Notes under the pieces: generated by a model
What the model saw: the letters and a program-made list of their open reading frames with translations, nothing else
Database searches by the model: none
Told to the model about the DNA's origin: nothing
Part shown: in pieces, positions 1-5,552 of the stretch
Layout: each line of letters begins with the position of its first letter
How positions within the stretch are numbered: the first letter of the stretch is position 1
NCBI GenBank assembly: GCA_018882545.1
Contig: VERS01000154.1
Span: forward strand, 1 to 6,000
From: Mycobacterium sp.
GTDB lineage: Bacteria; Actinomycetota; Actinomycetes; Mycobacteriales; Mycobacteriaceae
Direction of reading: 5' to 3'
Length of the DNA stretch: 6,000 nt
Made by a program: the position numbers and the translations under genes

Positions 1-417
1 GCCTGGACGGTGCGGGAGGTGACCGAGAGGTTCATTTCCTGGGAGGCGCCCGCCGAGTCCACCGACCAGTGGCGCAGCCGCCTACCGCGTTGGACGGGCG
101 CTGCCGTGACTGACCTCGCGGAAGCACCCGGTGTCGCCGATGTCATCGCCGCCCTGGTCGAGGCCGAGCCACGGTTGGCCGGACCGTTCGAATGCGTGCA
201 GACCGCCACCGCCGCCTATGACGAGTCCGGGTTCACCGCCGCGGCGATCACCACGCTCGGTTGCCCCACAGGTGTTCCGGATGTCGTCAGTCGCACCTTC
301 CGCCGGGTGCAGATCACCTTCGACCGCCCGCACGCCGTCATCGCGATCGCCCGCGGTGGCCCGTGGGAGGGCGTGCCGCTGTTCAGCGCCTGGGTGACAC
401 CGGGGCCGGAGGACTAG
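1..417 (+). CDS. Serpin-like protein, C-terminal part (5' end outside window)
   Basis: The reading frame is open from base 1 (Ala-Trp-Thr-Val...) to TAG at 415-417, so the true start lies upstream; the GTG at 10 is only the first start codon inside the window. Seen: counting from that GTG, a stretch at about residues 64-84 (QTATAAYDESGFTAAAITTLG) resembles the serpin segment that leads into the reactive-centre hinge (acidic residue, Gly, then a run of small residues), and the end (about 104-131: FDRPHAVIAI...GVPLFSAWV) matches the closing serpin pattern DRPFLFxI...GxxLFxGxV. Serpins are about 350-400 residues long, so this is roughly the last third. Known for the family: suicide inhibitors of serine or cysteine proteases in which a mobile loop is cleaved and inserted into a beta sheet. 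Inference: a protease inhibitor; the hinge is not canonical, so it may be non-inhibitory. It converges on the EEP gene, leaving 25 bases. Confidence 0.6.
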   Translation, partial: AWTVREVTERFISWEAPAESTDQWRSRLPRWTGAAVTDLAEAPGVADVIAALVEAEPRLAGPFECVQTATAAYDESGFTAAAITTLGCPTGVPDVVSRTFRRVQITFDRPHAVIAIARGGPWEGVPLFSAWVTPGPED

Positions 418-442
418 CCGCGCCTCTCGAAGGGTCGGGGGT

Positions 443-1276
443 TCACATCTTCACCTCGGCTACCACGGCGAAATGGTCGCTGGCCCAGACATCTTCGACT
501 GCCGCGGTGCCGGCCAGAGCGCACTCGCGCACATGGCCCGCGCCGGATCGGCGCGGAGTGGTCACCATGATGTAGTCGAGTCGGCGATGGGGATGAATGG
601 CGTGGCGGGGCACCAGCGGGTTGGCCGCTGACCAGGTGTGCCCCGCGTCGGTGTTGCCCGCCGCGGTCCAGGCGTCGACGAGGGTGAAGTTCGGGATCGC
701 GCCGGCGGACAGGCCGGTCGCGCGGCGGTACTCGTCGGACTCCGGCGTGCAGTTGAGGTCCCCCGCGAGGACTGCCGGCAGTGAAATCCGCCGGCGAGCC
801 TCATCCCCGAGGGTCTCGGCGAGGTGGTTCATCAGTGCCGCCATCTGGGCGCTTCGCCGGGCCGAGTGCTCCAGACCGTGCTCCAGATGGGTGCCGGCCG
901 CGATGAACGGTCCGCCCTCGTCGGCGGGCCGGTTCACCCGGGTCACCAAGACGTGGCGCCAGGTCGGCTCGCCATGCTCGTCAGGCAGCGGGCGGAGGCG
1001 TTCGATGCTGAGCGGCCATCGGGCCAAGACCGCGTTGACGACCCAGTAGGGGGCCTCGGGGTAGCGGTCGAACCCGGCGAGGTCAGCGGCGGTGACCGAG
1101 TGTAGGCCCAGTTCCTCGCCGAGCCGGGCGGCCTGGGTGGCTCCGTTCGGCTCGACCCACGATTCCTGAAGTGTCAGGACGTCGGGGGCGGTTCGGTCGA
1201 TCCATGACCGCAGCGCGGCGTGCCGGGCGGCCCATTCGCCCACCCGGCCCTGCACGTTCCACGTCATGATCCGCAT
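443..1276 (-). CDS. Endonuclease/exonuclease/phosphatase (EEP) family hydrolase
   Basis: A 277-residue protein with the complete set of EEP-fold motifs in order: TWNVQ (5-9, metal-side Asn7), LQES (36-39, Glu38 the usual Mg2+ ligand), GTHLEH (128-133, His130), GDLNCTP (172-178, Asp173 and Asn175), RRLDYIMV (231-238, Asp234) and ASDHFAV (265-271, Asp267-His268, the general-base pair). The length is typical of single-domain members. The family hydrolyses phosphodiester or phosphoester bonds in nucleic acids, inositol phosphates or lipids, and the exact substrate cannot be told from sequence. There is no signal peptide, so it should act in the cytoplasm. The ATG at 1274-1276 is supported by an AAAGGA ribosome binding site 7 bases upstream. 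It diverges from the LLM oxidoreductase across 127 bases and has no operon partner here. Confidence 0.9.
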   Translation of the reverse strand: MRIMTWNVQGRVGEWAARHAALRSWIDRTAPDVLTLQESWVEPNGATQAARLGEELGLHSVTAADLAGFDRYPEAPYWVVNAVLARWPLSIERLRPLPDEHGEPTWRHVLVTRVNRPADEGGPFIAAGTHLEHGLEHSARRSAQMAALMNHLAETLGDEARRRISLPAVLAGDLNCTPESDEYRRATGLSAGAIPNFTLVDAWTAAGNTDAGHTWSAANPLVPRHAIHPHRRLDYIMVTTPRRSGAGHVRECALAGTAAVEDVWASDHFAVVAEVKM

Positions 1277-1283
1277 CGGCCCA

Positions 1284-1289
1284 TCCTTT
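1284..1289 (-). promoter_or_regulatory. Shine-Dalgarno site of the EEP gene
   Basis: On the minus strand this reads AAAGGA, with 7 bases to the ATG at 1276. It fixes the start of the EEP gene and implies a transcript with a leader, unlike the divergent LLM gene. Confidence 0.65.
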
Positions 1290-1390
1290 ACCTGTCATTC
1301 GGCACCACGCGATTCAGGTATGGGTGCGCCGAACACCGAGGCCGCCGGCGCGCGCCGCGACGCCGGCTCTGCGCCGGACGCTCATGGGCG

Positions 1391-1396
1391 TAGCGT
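1391..1396 (+). promoter_or_regulatory. Putative -10 element, leaderless promoter of the LLM oxidoreductase gene
   Basis: TAGCGT fits the actinobacterial TAnnnT -10 pattern. Seven bases separate it from the ATG at 1404, which puts transcription initiation at about 1403-1404, on or next to the start codon. No Shine-Dalgarno-like sequence precedes the ATG and no good -35 is visible. Leaderless mRNAs of this design are common in mycobacteria; initiation at this site is inference. Confidence 0.5.
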
Positions 1397-1403
1397 CACC
1401 GGG

Positions 1404-2315
1404 ATGAAGTACGGAATCTTCGGCGGCGCAGTCAACGACGGAACCCTCGACGACGTCGTGGCTGAGGCCGCCTCGGCGGAGCGAGACGGTTTCGCCGCCT
1501 ACTGGGCGCCGCACATTTTCGGACTCGATGCGCTGACGGCGCTGGCGGTGGTGGGCACCAGGGTGCCGCGCATCGAACTGGGTACCTCGGTGGTGCCCAC
1601 CTTCCCGCGGCATCCGCATGCGATCGCCCAGCAGGCGCACACGGTGGCGGCCGCGTCGGGCAACCGTTTCACCCTCGGCATCGGTCTGAGCCACAAGATC
1701 GTCATCGAGAACATGTTCGGCTTGAGCTACGACAAGCCGGTGCGTCACCTCCGCGAGTATCTGAGCGTGTTGATGCCGTTGTCCCGCAACGAACCTGCCA
1801 ACTTCGAGGGTGAGTTCTACAAGGTTCATGCCGGTGTCAACGCCAAGGGCTCGGCCGGTTTCGGGGTGGTTGTGGCCGCACTGGGTGAACAGATGCTGCG
1901 GGTCACCGCGGCCCTGGCCGACGGCACGCTGACCTGGTGCACTGGCCCGGTGACCCTGGCAGCCCACATCGTGCCTACCATCACCCGGGCGGCCGAGGAG
2001 TTCGGGCGTCCGGCACCCCGCGTCATTGCGGCCCTGCCGGTCTGCGTCACCGGCGACACGGCGGCCGCGGCCGCACGAGCCGCCGAGGTGTTCGCGGCCT
2101 ACGGGGCGCTGCCCAGCTACCGGGCGATGCTCGACCGCGAGGGGGTGGCCGGCCCGGCCGACATCGCCATCATCGGCGGGGCCGAAGAGGTGCAGGACCG
2201 CATTGCCGCCCTCGCCGGGATCGGCGTCACCGACTTCGCCGCGGTGGAATTCGGGGCAACCCCCGATGAGATCGCCGATACCCGCGCGGCACTCAGGGGG
2301 CTGCTGGGGCGATAG
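1404..2315 (+). CDS. LLM-class F420-dependent oxidoreductase
   Basis: A 303-residue luciferase-like monooxygenase (bacterial luciferase/F420 reductase TIM barrel). Seen: N-terminal MKYGIFGG strand; IELGTSVVPTFPRHP at 57-71 followed by IAQQAHTVAAASGNRFTLGIGLSHK (74-98), the conserved stretch of F420-binding LLM proteins; and VVVAALGEQMLRVTAALADG (155-174), equivalent to the usual ALGPxMLRLAGELADG segment. It most resembles the F420-dependent LLM family typified by M. smegmatis MSMEG_4879 (TIGR03564), a match made by eye. Members use reduced or oxidised deazaflavin F420 for hydride transfer to or from mostly unknown small molecules in the cytoplasm. The frame stays open upstream to an ATG at 1266, but that segment would overlap the EEP gene and has no family similarity; the start at 1404 is supported by the MKYGIF beginning and a TAGCGT -10 seven bases before it. 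The gene ends 7 bases from the convergent NYN gene. Confidence 0.9.
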   Translation: MKYGIFGGAVNDGTLDDVVAEAASAERDGFAAYWAPHIFGLDALTALAVVGTRVPRIELGTSVVPTFPRHPHAIAQQAHTVAAASGNRFTLGIGLSHKIVIENMFGLSYDKPVRHLREYLSVLMPLSRNEPANFEGEFYKVHAGVNAKGSAGFGVVVAALGEQMLRVTAALADGTLTWCTGPVTLAAHIVPTITRAAEEFGRPAPRVIAALPVCVTGDTAAAAARAAEVFAAYGALPSYRAMLDREGVAGPADIAIIGGAEEVQDRIAALAGIGVTDFAAVEFGATPDEIADTRAALRGLLGR

Positions 2316-2329
2316 CCGGTGACTACCGG
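2316..2329. terminator. Small hairpin between convergent stop codons
   Basis: CCGGT-GACT-ACCGG forms a 5-bp perfect stem with a 4-base loop. It spans the 7-base gap between the LLM and NYN genes and includes the NYN stop codon (CTA, 2323-2325). No T-tract follows on either strand. It may help end transcription in both directions, but a stem this short is weak evidence in GC-rich DNA. Confidence 0.25.
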
Positions 2330-3168
2330 AGCTTCACCATCCGGGTGGTCGTGCTCTCGTCGAGTTCCACCACCTCGGCGCGTGAGCGCAGGAAATCGCT
2401 GAAAGACCGGAAGCCCAACGATTTCTCCGAGAACGACGGGTCCATCCGCTTCATCTGGCCCTTGACCTCCGAGTTGTGCAGCCATTCGGCGTCGTCCTTC
2501 TCCAGGCCGATCTGCAGCGCACGTCGCAACAGCGCCGTCGCCGCGGCCTGCGGATCAGGGGGCGCCGGCTCGGACTTCGTCCGTGCGGTCTTGGGCTTGT
2601 CGGCCCCGGAGTTCTCGGGAAGCGCCGGCACTCCGGGCAGCGCGTCGTAGATGACGAAGTCGTCGCAGGCCGCCGCAAGCGCCCGGCTCGAGGAGCCGGC
2701 CACGCCGATGCCCACGACGTAGCGGCCCAGCCGTTTGCACCGCTGAGCCAACGGGATGTAGTCCGAATCGCCGGCCACGATCACCACGTGGGTGAGGTCC
2801 GGCAGCCGGAACATGTCCTCCACGGCGTCGACGGCCAGCCGGATGTCGGCGGCGTTCTTGCCGTAGGCGGCCGCTGGGAACAGTTGCACCAGGTCGACAG
2901 CCCGGCCGACCAACTGTTCGCGGTACTCGGCGTTGACCTCCGCTGACCAGTCCGCATACGCGCGGGTCAGCACCACGGTGCCGAACGCGGCCGCGAAGTC
3001 CAGGACCGCGCCCACGTCAACCCGCGCTCGGGCCAGGCGTGCGGACTCCAGGCCCTTGGACTTGTCGCGCTGGAACGAGTTGCGGCCGTTGACCTGGTCG
3101 TACCGCGAGATCACGATGTTGTCGAAGTCGAGATACACCGCGACACGGGTCGCTGCGGATTCAGTCAT
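2323..3168 (-). CDS. NYN (PIN-like) ribonuclease domain with C-terminal OST-HTH/LOTUS domain
   Basis: A 281-residue, two-domain cytoplasmic protein. The N-terminal NYN domain (about 8-177, LabA/DUF88 type) shows the acidic active-site set of the PIN-like fold: YLDFDN (12-17, Asp14 and Asp16), KNAADIRLAVD (104-114, Asp108) and VAGDSDYIPL (131-140, Asp134 and Asp136). A Pro/Lys-rich linker (about 180-206) leads to an OST-HTH/LOTUS domain (about 207-281) recognisable from LLRRAL...WLHNSEVKGQMKRMDPSFSEKSLGFRSFSDFLRS. Family knowledge: NYN domains are metal-dependent ribonucleases, and OST-HTH domains bind RNA, often G-rich or structured. Inference: an RNA-processing or RNA-decay enzyme; its target is unknown. 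The insert at about 24-50 between the first strand and first helix is polar and probably exposed. The start codon at 3168 has only a weak GGGG-type ribosome binding site. It lies 108 bases downstream of the membrane protein gene on the same strand, so co-transcription is possible but not shown. Confidence 0.88.
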   Translation of the reverse strand: MTESAATRVAVYLDFDNIVISRYDQVNGRNSFQRDKSKGLESARLARARVDVGAVLDFAAAFGTVVLTRAYADWSAEVNAEYREQLVGRAVDLVQLFPAAAYGKNAADIRLAVDAVEDMFRLPDLTHVVIVAGDSDYIPLAQRCKRLGRYVVGIGVAGSSSRALAAACDDFVIYDALPGVPALPENSGADKPKTARTKSEPAPPDPQAAATALLRRALQIGLEKDDAEWLHNSEVKGQMKRMDPSFSEKSLGFRSFSDFLRSRAEVVELDESTTTRMVKLR

Positions 3169-3276
3169 CTGCCCCAGTCTTCTCTATTGCCGGCCGCCGC
3201 AGGAAGTTCTCGGCGGATGTGGAGACCGTCCTCTCGTTCGTCCGATTGGGCTGATTCTCGAGCGCTCCACCGCCCA

Positions 3277-3891
3277 TCATCGGCGTAACGCTAGGAGCCC
3301 GGCCGTGATGAGCGCGGCACCCACCGCCCCCAGCGCCACCCAGCCCCCGGGCTGAAACCACGGCGGGTCAACCAGCGCGGCGGTCCGGCTTGGTAGGGCT
3401 ACGAAGTATCGGACGGTGGAATCCGCTGTGGTACAGCTGATATCGACCACCGACGCGCTTCCGGTGTGATTCGTCCACCCGGCCGTGGCCACCCTCTCCA
3501 GCCCGTCGGTCTTGCGGGCCTCGACCGCGTGGTTCAGCAGTACCGGCCAGCTCAGCTCTACCGGTGAGCCGGCCGAGGTTGCGGTGCAGGATCCCGAGGT
3601 GGTGCCCGCGATGCTTCCGAGGTCGGTTCCCACCAGGAACGCGACCAGGGTCTGTCCTGGTGGGACGCTGACGGTGGTGGTCTCGCCCAGCGGGGTGCGC
3701 TCGGCGGCGCTCCAGACTCCGGTGAGGTCCTCGGTGGTCTTTGGATGGGAGATCCACCCGGTGGCGATCACGGTGATCAGCCATCCCAGTACCGCGAACG
3801 CCGCGATGGCCAGCCCCATCAGGATCAGTCGTCCGCCCCGTCTCGGCACTCGCCCAGCGTGGCGGACTTCGTCGAGCACCTCAACTACCAC
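3277..3891 (-). CDS. Two-pass membrane protein of unknown function
   Basis: I do not recognise a family. Numbered from the GTG at 3891 the protein has 204 residues: a short basic N-terminus containing RVPRRGGR, one transmembrane helix (about 22-45, LILMGLAIAAF...VIATGW), a Thr/Ser-rich domain of about 135 residues, a second transmembrane helix (about 182-201, GGWVALGAVGAALITAGLLA) and a terminal Arg-Arg. The positive-inside rule places both ends in the cytoplasm and the middle domain outside. That domain has only two cysteines (102 and 153), a plausible disulfide pair. The start is uncertain: GTG 3891 overlaps the TAG of the DUF4262 gene and would allow translational coupling, while GTG 3849 gives a more usual membrane-protein beginning (MPRRGGRLILMGLA). 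The frame continues upstream to an ATG at 4044, but that part lies within the DUF4262 gene and is unlikely to be coding. Confidence 0.75.
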   Translation of the reverse strand: MVVEVLDEVRHAGRVPRRGGRLILMGLAIAAFAVLGWLITVIATGWISHPKTTEDLTGVWSAAERTPLGETTTVSVPPGQTLVAFLVGTDLGSIAGTTSGSCTATSAGSPVELSWPVLLNHAVEARKTDGLERVATAGWTNHTGSASVVDISCTTADSTVRYFVALPSRTAALVDPPWFQPGGWVALGAVGAALITAGLLALRR

Positions 3892-4370
3892 TGCCTCTGC
3901 GGCGGCCTGTTCGGCGCGCGCAGGCCGAGCACCGGTTGCGCGCGGCGCCCGTCGGACCAGCTGCGATCCCACGGCCAGTGCCGAGGGTCGTCGGTCCACA
4001 CCAGTTGCAGGGCGCGGATCGGACCGAACAGTGCGACGGCGCACCCCAGGTGCACGTCGGGGTGGTCGACCTCGACCACTTCGAGCAGGAACTCACCCTG
4101 AAAGTCGATGTGCATCGCCGGTCTCAGGGCGAGTTGGTCCTCGAGGACCTGATGGGCGATCGAGTTCAGCAGCCGCGCCGAGGGCTGCGGCGGCAGTCCG
4201 GTGATCAGCAATTCCGGCTGACCCCGGCCGTGCAGGCCGACTGTGTGGGCGAACGGGTTTCGGTCGCTCTCGACGAAGTGAACCGCCCACTCGTGGTCGG
4301 TGATGATCGCCCGGACGTGGTCCAGGTAGTCCTCGATGGTGGCCTGCGGGTTGTCGCACTTCCAGCACAT
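3885..4370 (-). CDS. DUF4262 family protein
   Basis: A 161-residue protein with the DUF4262 pattern. Seen: an N-terminal MCWKCDNP with a CxxC pair (Cys2 and Cys5); ATIEDYLDHVRAIITDHEWAVHFVESD (10-36); FAHTVGLHGRGQPELLITGLPPQPSARLLN (40-69), the family core; and the final WPWDRSW...QPVLGLRAP (about 132-152). The family has no established activity, although it is widespread in actinobacteria, and the CxxC could hold a metal or be redox-active. There is no signal peptide or membrane helix. The start is secure: AGGAAGGA lies 7 bases before the ATG. The C-terminal tail after about residue 152 is arginine/proline-rich and low in complexity. The gene's stop overlaps or abuts the start of the membrane protein gene, which suggests a two-gene operon. 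Confidence 0.87.
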   Translation of the reverse strand: MCWKCDNPQATIEDYLDHVRAIITDHEWAVHFVESDRNPFAHTVGLHGRGQPELLITGLPPQPSARLLNSIAHQVLEDQLALRPAMHIDFQGEFLLEVVEVDHPDVHLGCAVALFGPIRALQLVWTDDPRHWPWDRSWSDGRRAQPVLGLRAPNRPPQRQW

Positions 4371-4377
4371 GGTGGCG

Positions 4378-4385
4378 TCCTTCCT
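4378..4385 (-). promoter_or_regulatory. Shine-Dalgarno site of the DUF4262 gene
   Basis: AGGAAGGA on the minus strand, 7 bases before the ATG at 4370. This is the strongest ribosome binding site on the minus strand of the window. Confidence 0.7.
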
Positions 4386-4486
4386 GTCGGGTTTGTGGTG
4401 AGCCTGCTCCCGACCACTGACAAAGTGCGCTCGCGGCGCCGGTGCCGGGCGCGCACCGCGTTGTCTCCCGGGAGTCTCGGGACGCC

Positions 4487-4636
4487 GCGCTTCGGATGCC
4501 TCTGGGTGATCGTGTGCCCGCCTTTGAGCGACAAACGGCGCCGCGCCGCAGCGTTGTTACTCGCTGCGCTTCGGATGCCTCTGGGTGATCGTGTGCCCGC
4601 CTTTGAGCGACAAACGGCGTCGCGCCGCAGCGTTGT
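4487..4636. repeat. Tandem direct repeat, two 71-base copies at 79-base period
   Basis: Copy 1 is 4487-4557 and copy 2 is 4566-4636. Both begin GCGCTTCGGATGCCTCTGGG and end CGCCGCAGCGTTGT, with a single difference over 71 bases (C at 4541, T at 4620). Eight less-conserved bases separate the copies, and short matches continue past both edges. Each copy carries a local hairpin, CGGCG-NNG-CGCCG (4536-4548 and 4615-4627), and the one substitution falls in its loop. The unit is non-coding as far as I can tell and resembles a dispersed intergenic repeat (REP- or MIRU-like), but I cannot assign it to a named family. Confidence 0.9.
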
Positions 4637-4650
4637 CGCTCGAAGGCGGG
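4596..4650. repeat. Long inverted repeat / hairpin at the end of the tandem repeat
   Basis: Bases 4596-4613 (CCCGCCTTTGAGCGACAA) pair with 4633-4650 (TTGTCGCTCGAAGGCGGG) over 18 positions. The only imperfection is T4604 opposite G, which is a G-U wobble in one RNA strand. The 19-base interior folds again into CGGCG-TCG-CGCCG. The left arm belongs to repeat copy 2, while the right arm lies mostly outside it, so it is an extra inverted copy of the arm sequence. The hairpin lies 75 bases past the stop of the NrtR-like gene and could end or stabilise its transcript, though no T-tract follows. Confidence 0.8.
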
Positions 4651-4724
4651 CAACAGCACCGTCTGGGTCCCTAACCCGCTGGGTCCCAACACGCCTCGCC
4701 GTCTCGGGAACCGGCGCCGGGCCC

Positions 4725-5384
4725 TCAGTCTCGACGGCGCCGGAACAGCCGGGCGGGCCGGCCGCCGCTCTCGGAGATCAACAGCCGATCGGTGGCGACG
4801 AGTTGGGCTTCCATGTTGCGGCGGAAGGTGTCGACGCTGCCGTGCCCGATCGCCCCGATGACTTCGTGCAACTGCCGGAGTTCACGCAGGGTGAATCGCT
4901 GACCGAGTAGATGGTCGGGGTCGGCTTTGTCCTCATAGCGGGCCCGCAGGTCGGCGACCGCCAACTCGATCATGGCGTTGTGGTCATAGATCAGCCGACC
5001 GGGCGCATCGACGGGGACCAGCCTGGTCGCCGCGGGAAAGCGGTCGGTGATCCGGTCGATGTTCACCACAGCCACGTGGGCCACCGACAGCACCCAGCCG
5101 CGGGGATCGCGATCAGGGCCGTCGAAGACCCGTAACTGCCGCGCTGCCAGGCCGGTCAGGTTGGCCTTGGTGAGCAGACACCGCTCGACGGCTTGGGCGA
5201 GAACCTCGCCCTTCCAGAGGAAGGTGCCAGGCAGTGCCCAGCCGGTGCCTGAGTCGCGCCGGACTTCCAGCACCACCAGTCCGAGTTCCGGGTCGACGCT
5301 GAGCACCGCGATGTCCACGGCGACCGAGGGCCTGTCGTAGTCGATGAGTCTCTTACCGTGGCTGTCTCGGTAGATCGTGGCCAT
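4725..5384 (-). CDS. NrtR-like transcriptional regulator (degenerate Nudix domain + winged helix)
   Basis: A 219-residue protein. An N-terminal Nudix-fold domain (about 18-145) is followed by a winged-helix DNA-binding domain (about 160-217, FTLRELRQLHEVIGA...VDTFRRNMEAQ...GGRPARLFRRRR), the order found in NrtR regulators. The Nudix box aligns at 52-78 (PGTFLWKGE...RCLLTKANLTG), but Trp57, Cys69, Thr72 and Lys73 replace the acidic residues of GxxExGE...RExxEE, so Mg2+-dependent hydrolysis is unlikely. In characterised NrtR proteins the Nudix domain senses an NAD-related metabolite such as ADP-ribose and controls NAD synthesis genes. No NAD gene is visible here, so the regulon is unknown and this may be a paralogue of the mycobacterial NAD regulator. 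The ATG at 5384 lies 7 bases after a TAGGGT -10, which suggests leaderless expression, and an inverted repeat overlapping that promoter suggests autoregulation. Confidence 0.85.
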   Translation of the reverse strand: MATIYRDSHGKRLIDYDRPSVAVDIAVLSVDPELGLVVLEVRRDSGTGWALPGTFLWKGEVLAQAVERCLLTKANLTGLAARQLRVFDGPDRDPRGWVLSVAHVAVVNIDRITDRFPAATRLVPVDAPGRLIYDHNAMIELAVADLRARYEDKADPDHLLGQRFTLRELRQLHEVIGAIGHGSVDTFRRNMEAQLVATDRLLISESGGRPARLFRRRRD

Positions 5385-5391
5385 CCTCGAG

Positions 5392-5397
5392 ACCCTA
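5392..5397 (-). promoter_or_regulatory. Putative -10 element, leaderless promoter of the NrtR-like gene
   Basis: On the minus strand this reads TAGGGT, matching TAnnnT, with exactly 7 bases before the ATG at 5384. Initiation would fall on or next to the start codon. The -35 region is weak (TTCTGC or TTTCTG at about 17-18 bases). Confidence 0.55.
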
Positions 5398-5412
5398 TCC
5401 TGAACGTGGATA
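5396..5412. promoter_or_regulatory. Inverted repeat TATCC-N7-GGATA, candidate operator
   Basis: A perfect 5+5 inverted repeat (5396-5400 and 5408-5412) spaced by 7 bases. It overlaps the end of the -10 element of the NrtR-like gene and extends into the -10/-35 spacer. That position would let a bound dimer block RNA polymerase. Binding by the adjacent regulator is inference. Confidence 0.45.
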
Positions 5413-5456
5413 ACGCAGAAATGCGGTTACCCATCCGGGTTGTCGGCCAGGCGGGG

Positions 5457-5462
5457 TATGAT
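5457..5462 (+). promoter_or_regulatory. Putative -10 element for the ankyrin-repeat gene
   Basis: TATGAT differs from the consensus TATAAT at one base and stands out in DNA this GC-rich. No good -35 lies 16-18 bases upstream. Initiation near 5469 would give a leader of about 143 bases before the ATG at 5612. Confidence 0.45.
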
Positions 5463-5552
5463 CAGACCGCTTCACGAGACACCGTCGCCAAGCTCCGACT
5501 GCGCGGTGCGCCAACCCTCCGCTCGTGGGTGGCTCGGATGACGAAGCGGCTC

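Larger units (their letters stand above)
4371..4724. other. 354-base gene-free region between the NrtR-like and DUF4262 genes
   Basis: Frames crossing this stretch on either strand have no family similarity and read through repeat copies. From low to high coordinates it holds the DUF4262 ribosome binding site (4378-4385), about 100 bases of GC-rich DNA where I see no convincing -10/-35 pair, a tandem repeat (4487-4636), a long hairpin (4596-4650), and a 9-base direct repeat CTGGGTCCC (4663-4671 and 4679-4687) close to the regulator's stop codon. It must contain the promoter of the DUF4262 operon unless that is read through from the regulator gene. Confidence 0.7.

Noticed and set aside
1266..1403. 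In-frame upstream extension of the LLM oxidoreductase to an ATG at 1266
   Set aside because: It overlaps the start of the divergent EEP gene, has no resemblance to the family N-terminus, and bypasses the well-placed TAGCGT element and the MKYGIF beginning.
3194..3216. CCGCCG/CGGCGG hairpin with an 11-base loop between the membrane protein and NYN genes
   Set aside because: A six-base GC-only stem with no T-tract is expected by chance in DNA of this composition; it is not enough to call a terminator.
3892..4044. N-terminal extension of the membrane protein to an ATG at 4044
   Set aside because: It would overlap the conserved C-terminal half of the DUF4262 gene by about 160 bases. The sequence is Arg/Ala-rich without structure, and GTG starts at 3891 or 3849 precede the first membrane helix.
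4425..4437. CACT-N5-AGTG inverted repeat upstream of the DUF4262 gene
   Set aside because: Four-base arms are too short to support an operator call without conservation data.
3936..4910. Long open frame on the plus strand (324 codons)
   Set aside because: It runs antisense to the DUF4262 gene, through both repeat copies and into the NrtR-like gene. It shows no recognisable domain and is the usual antisense shadow of high-GC genes.
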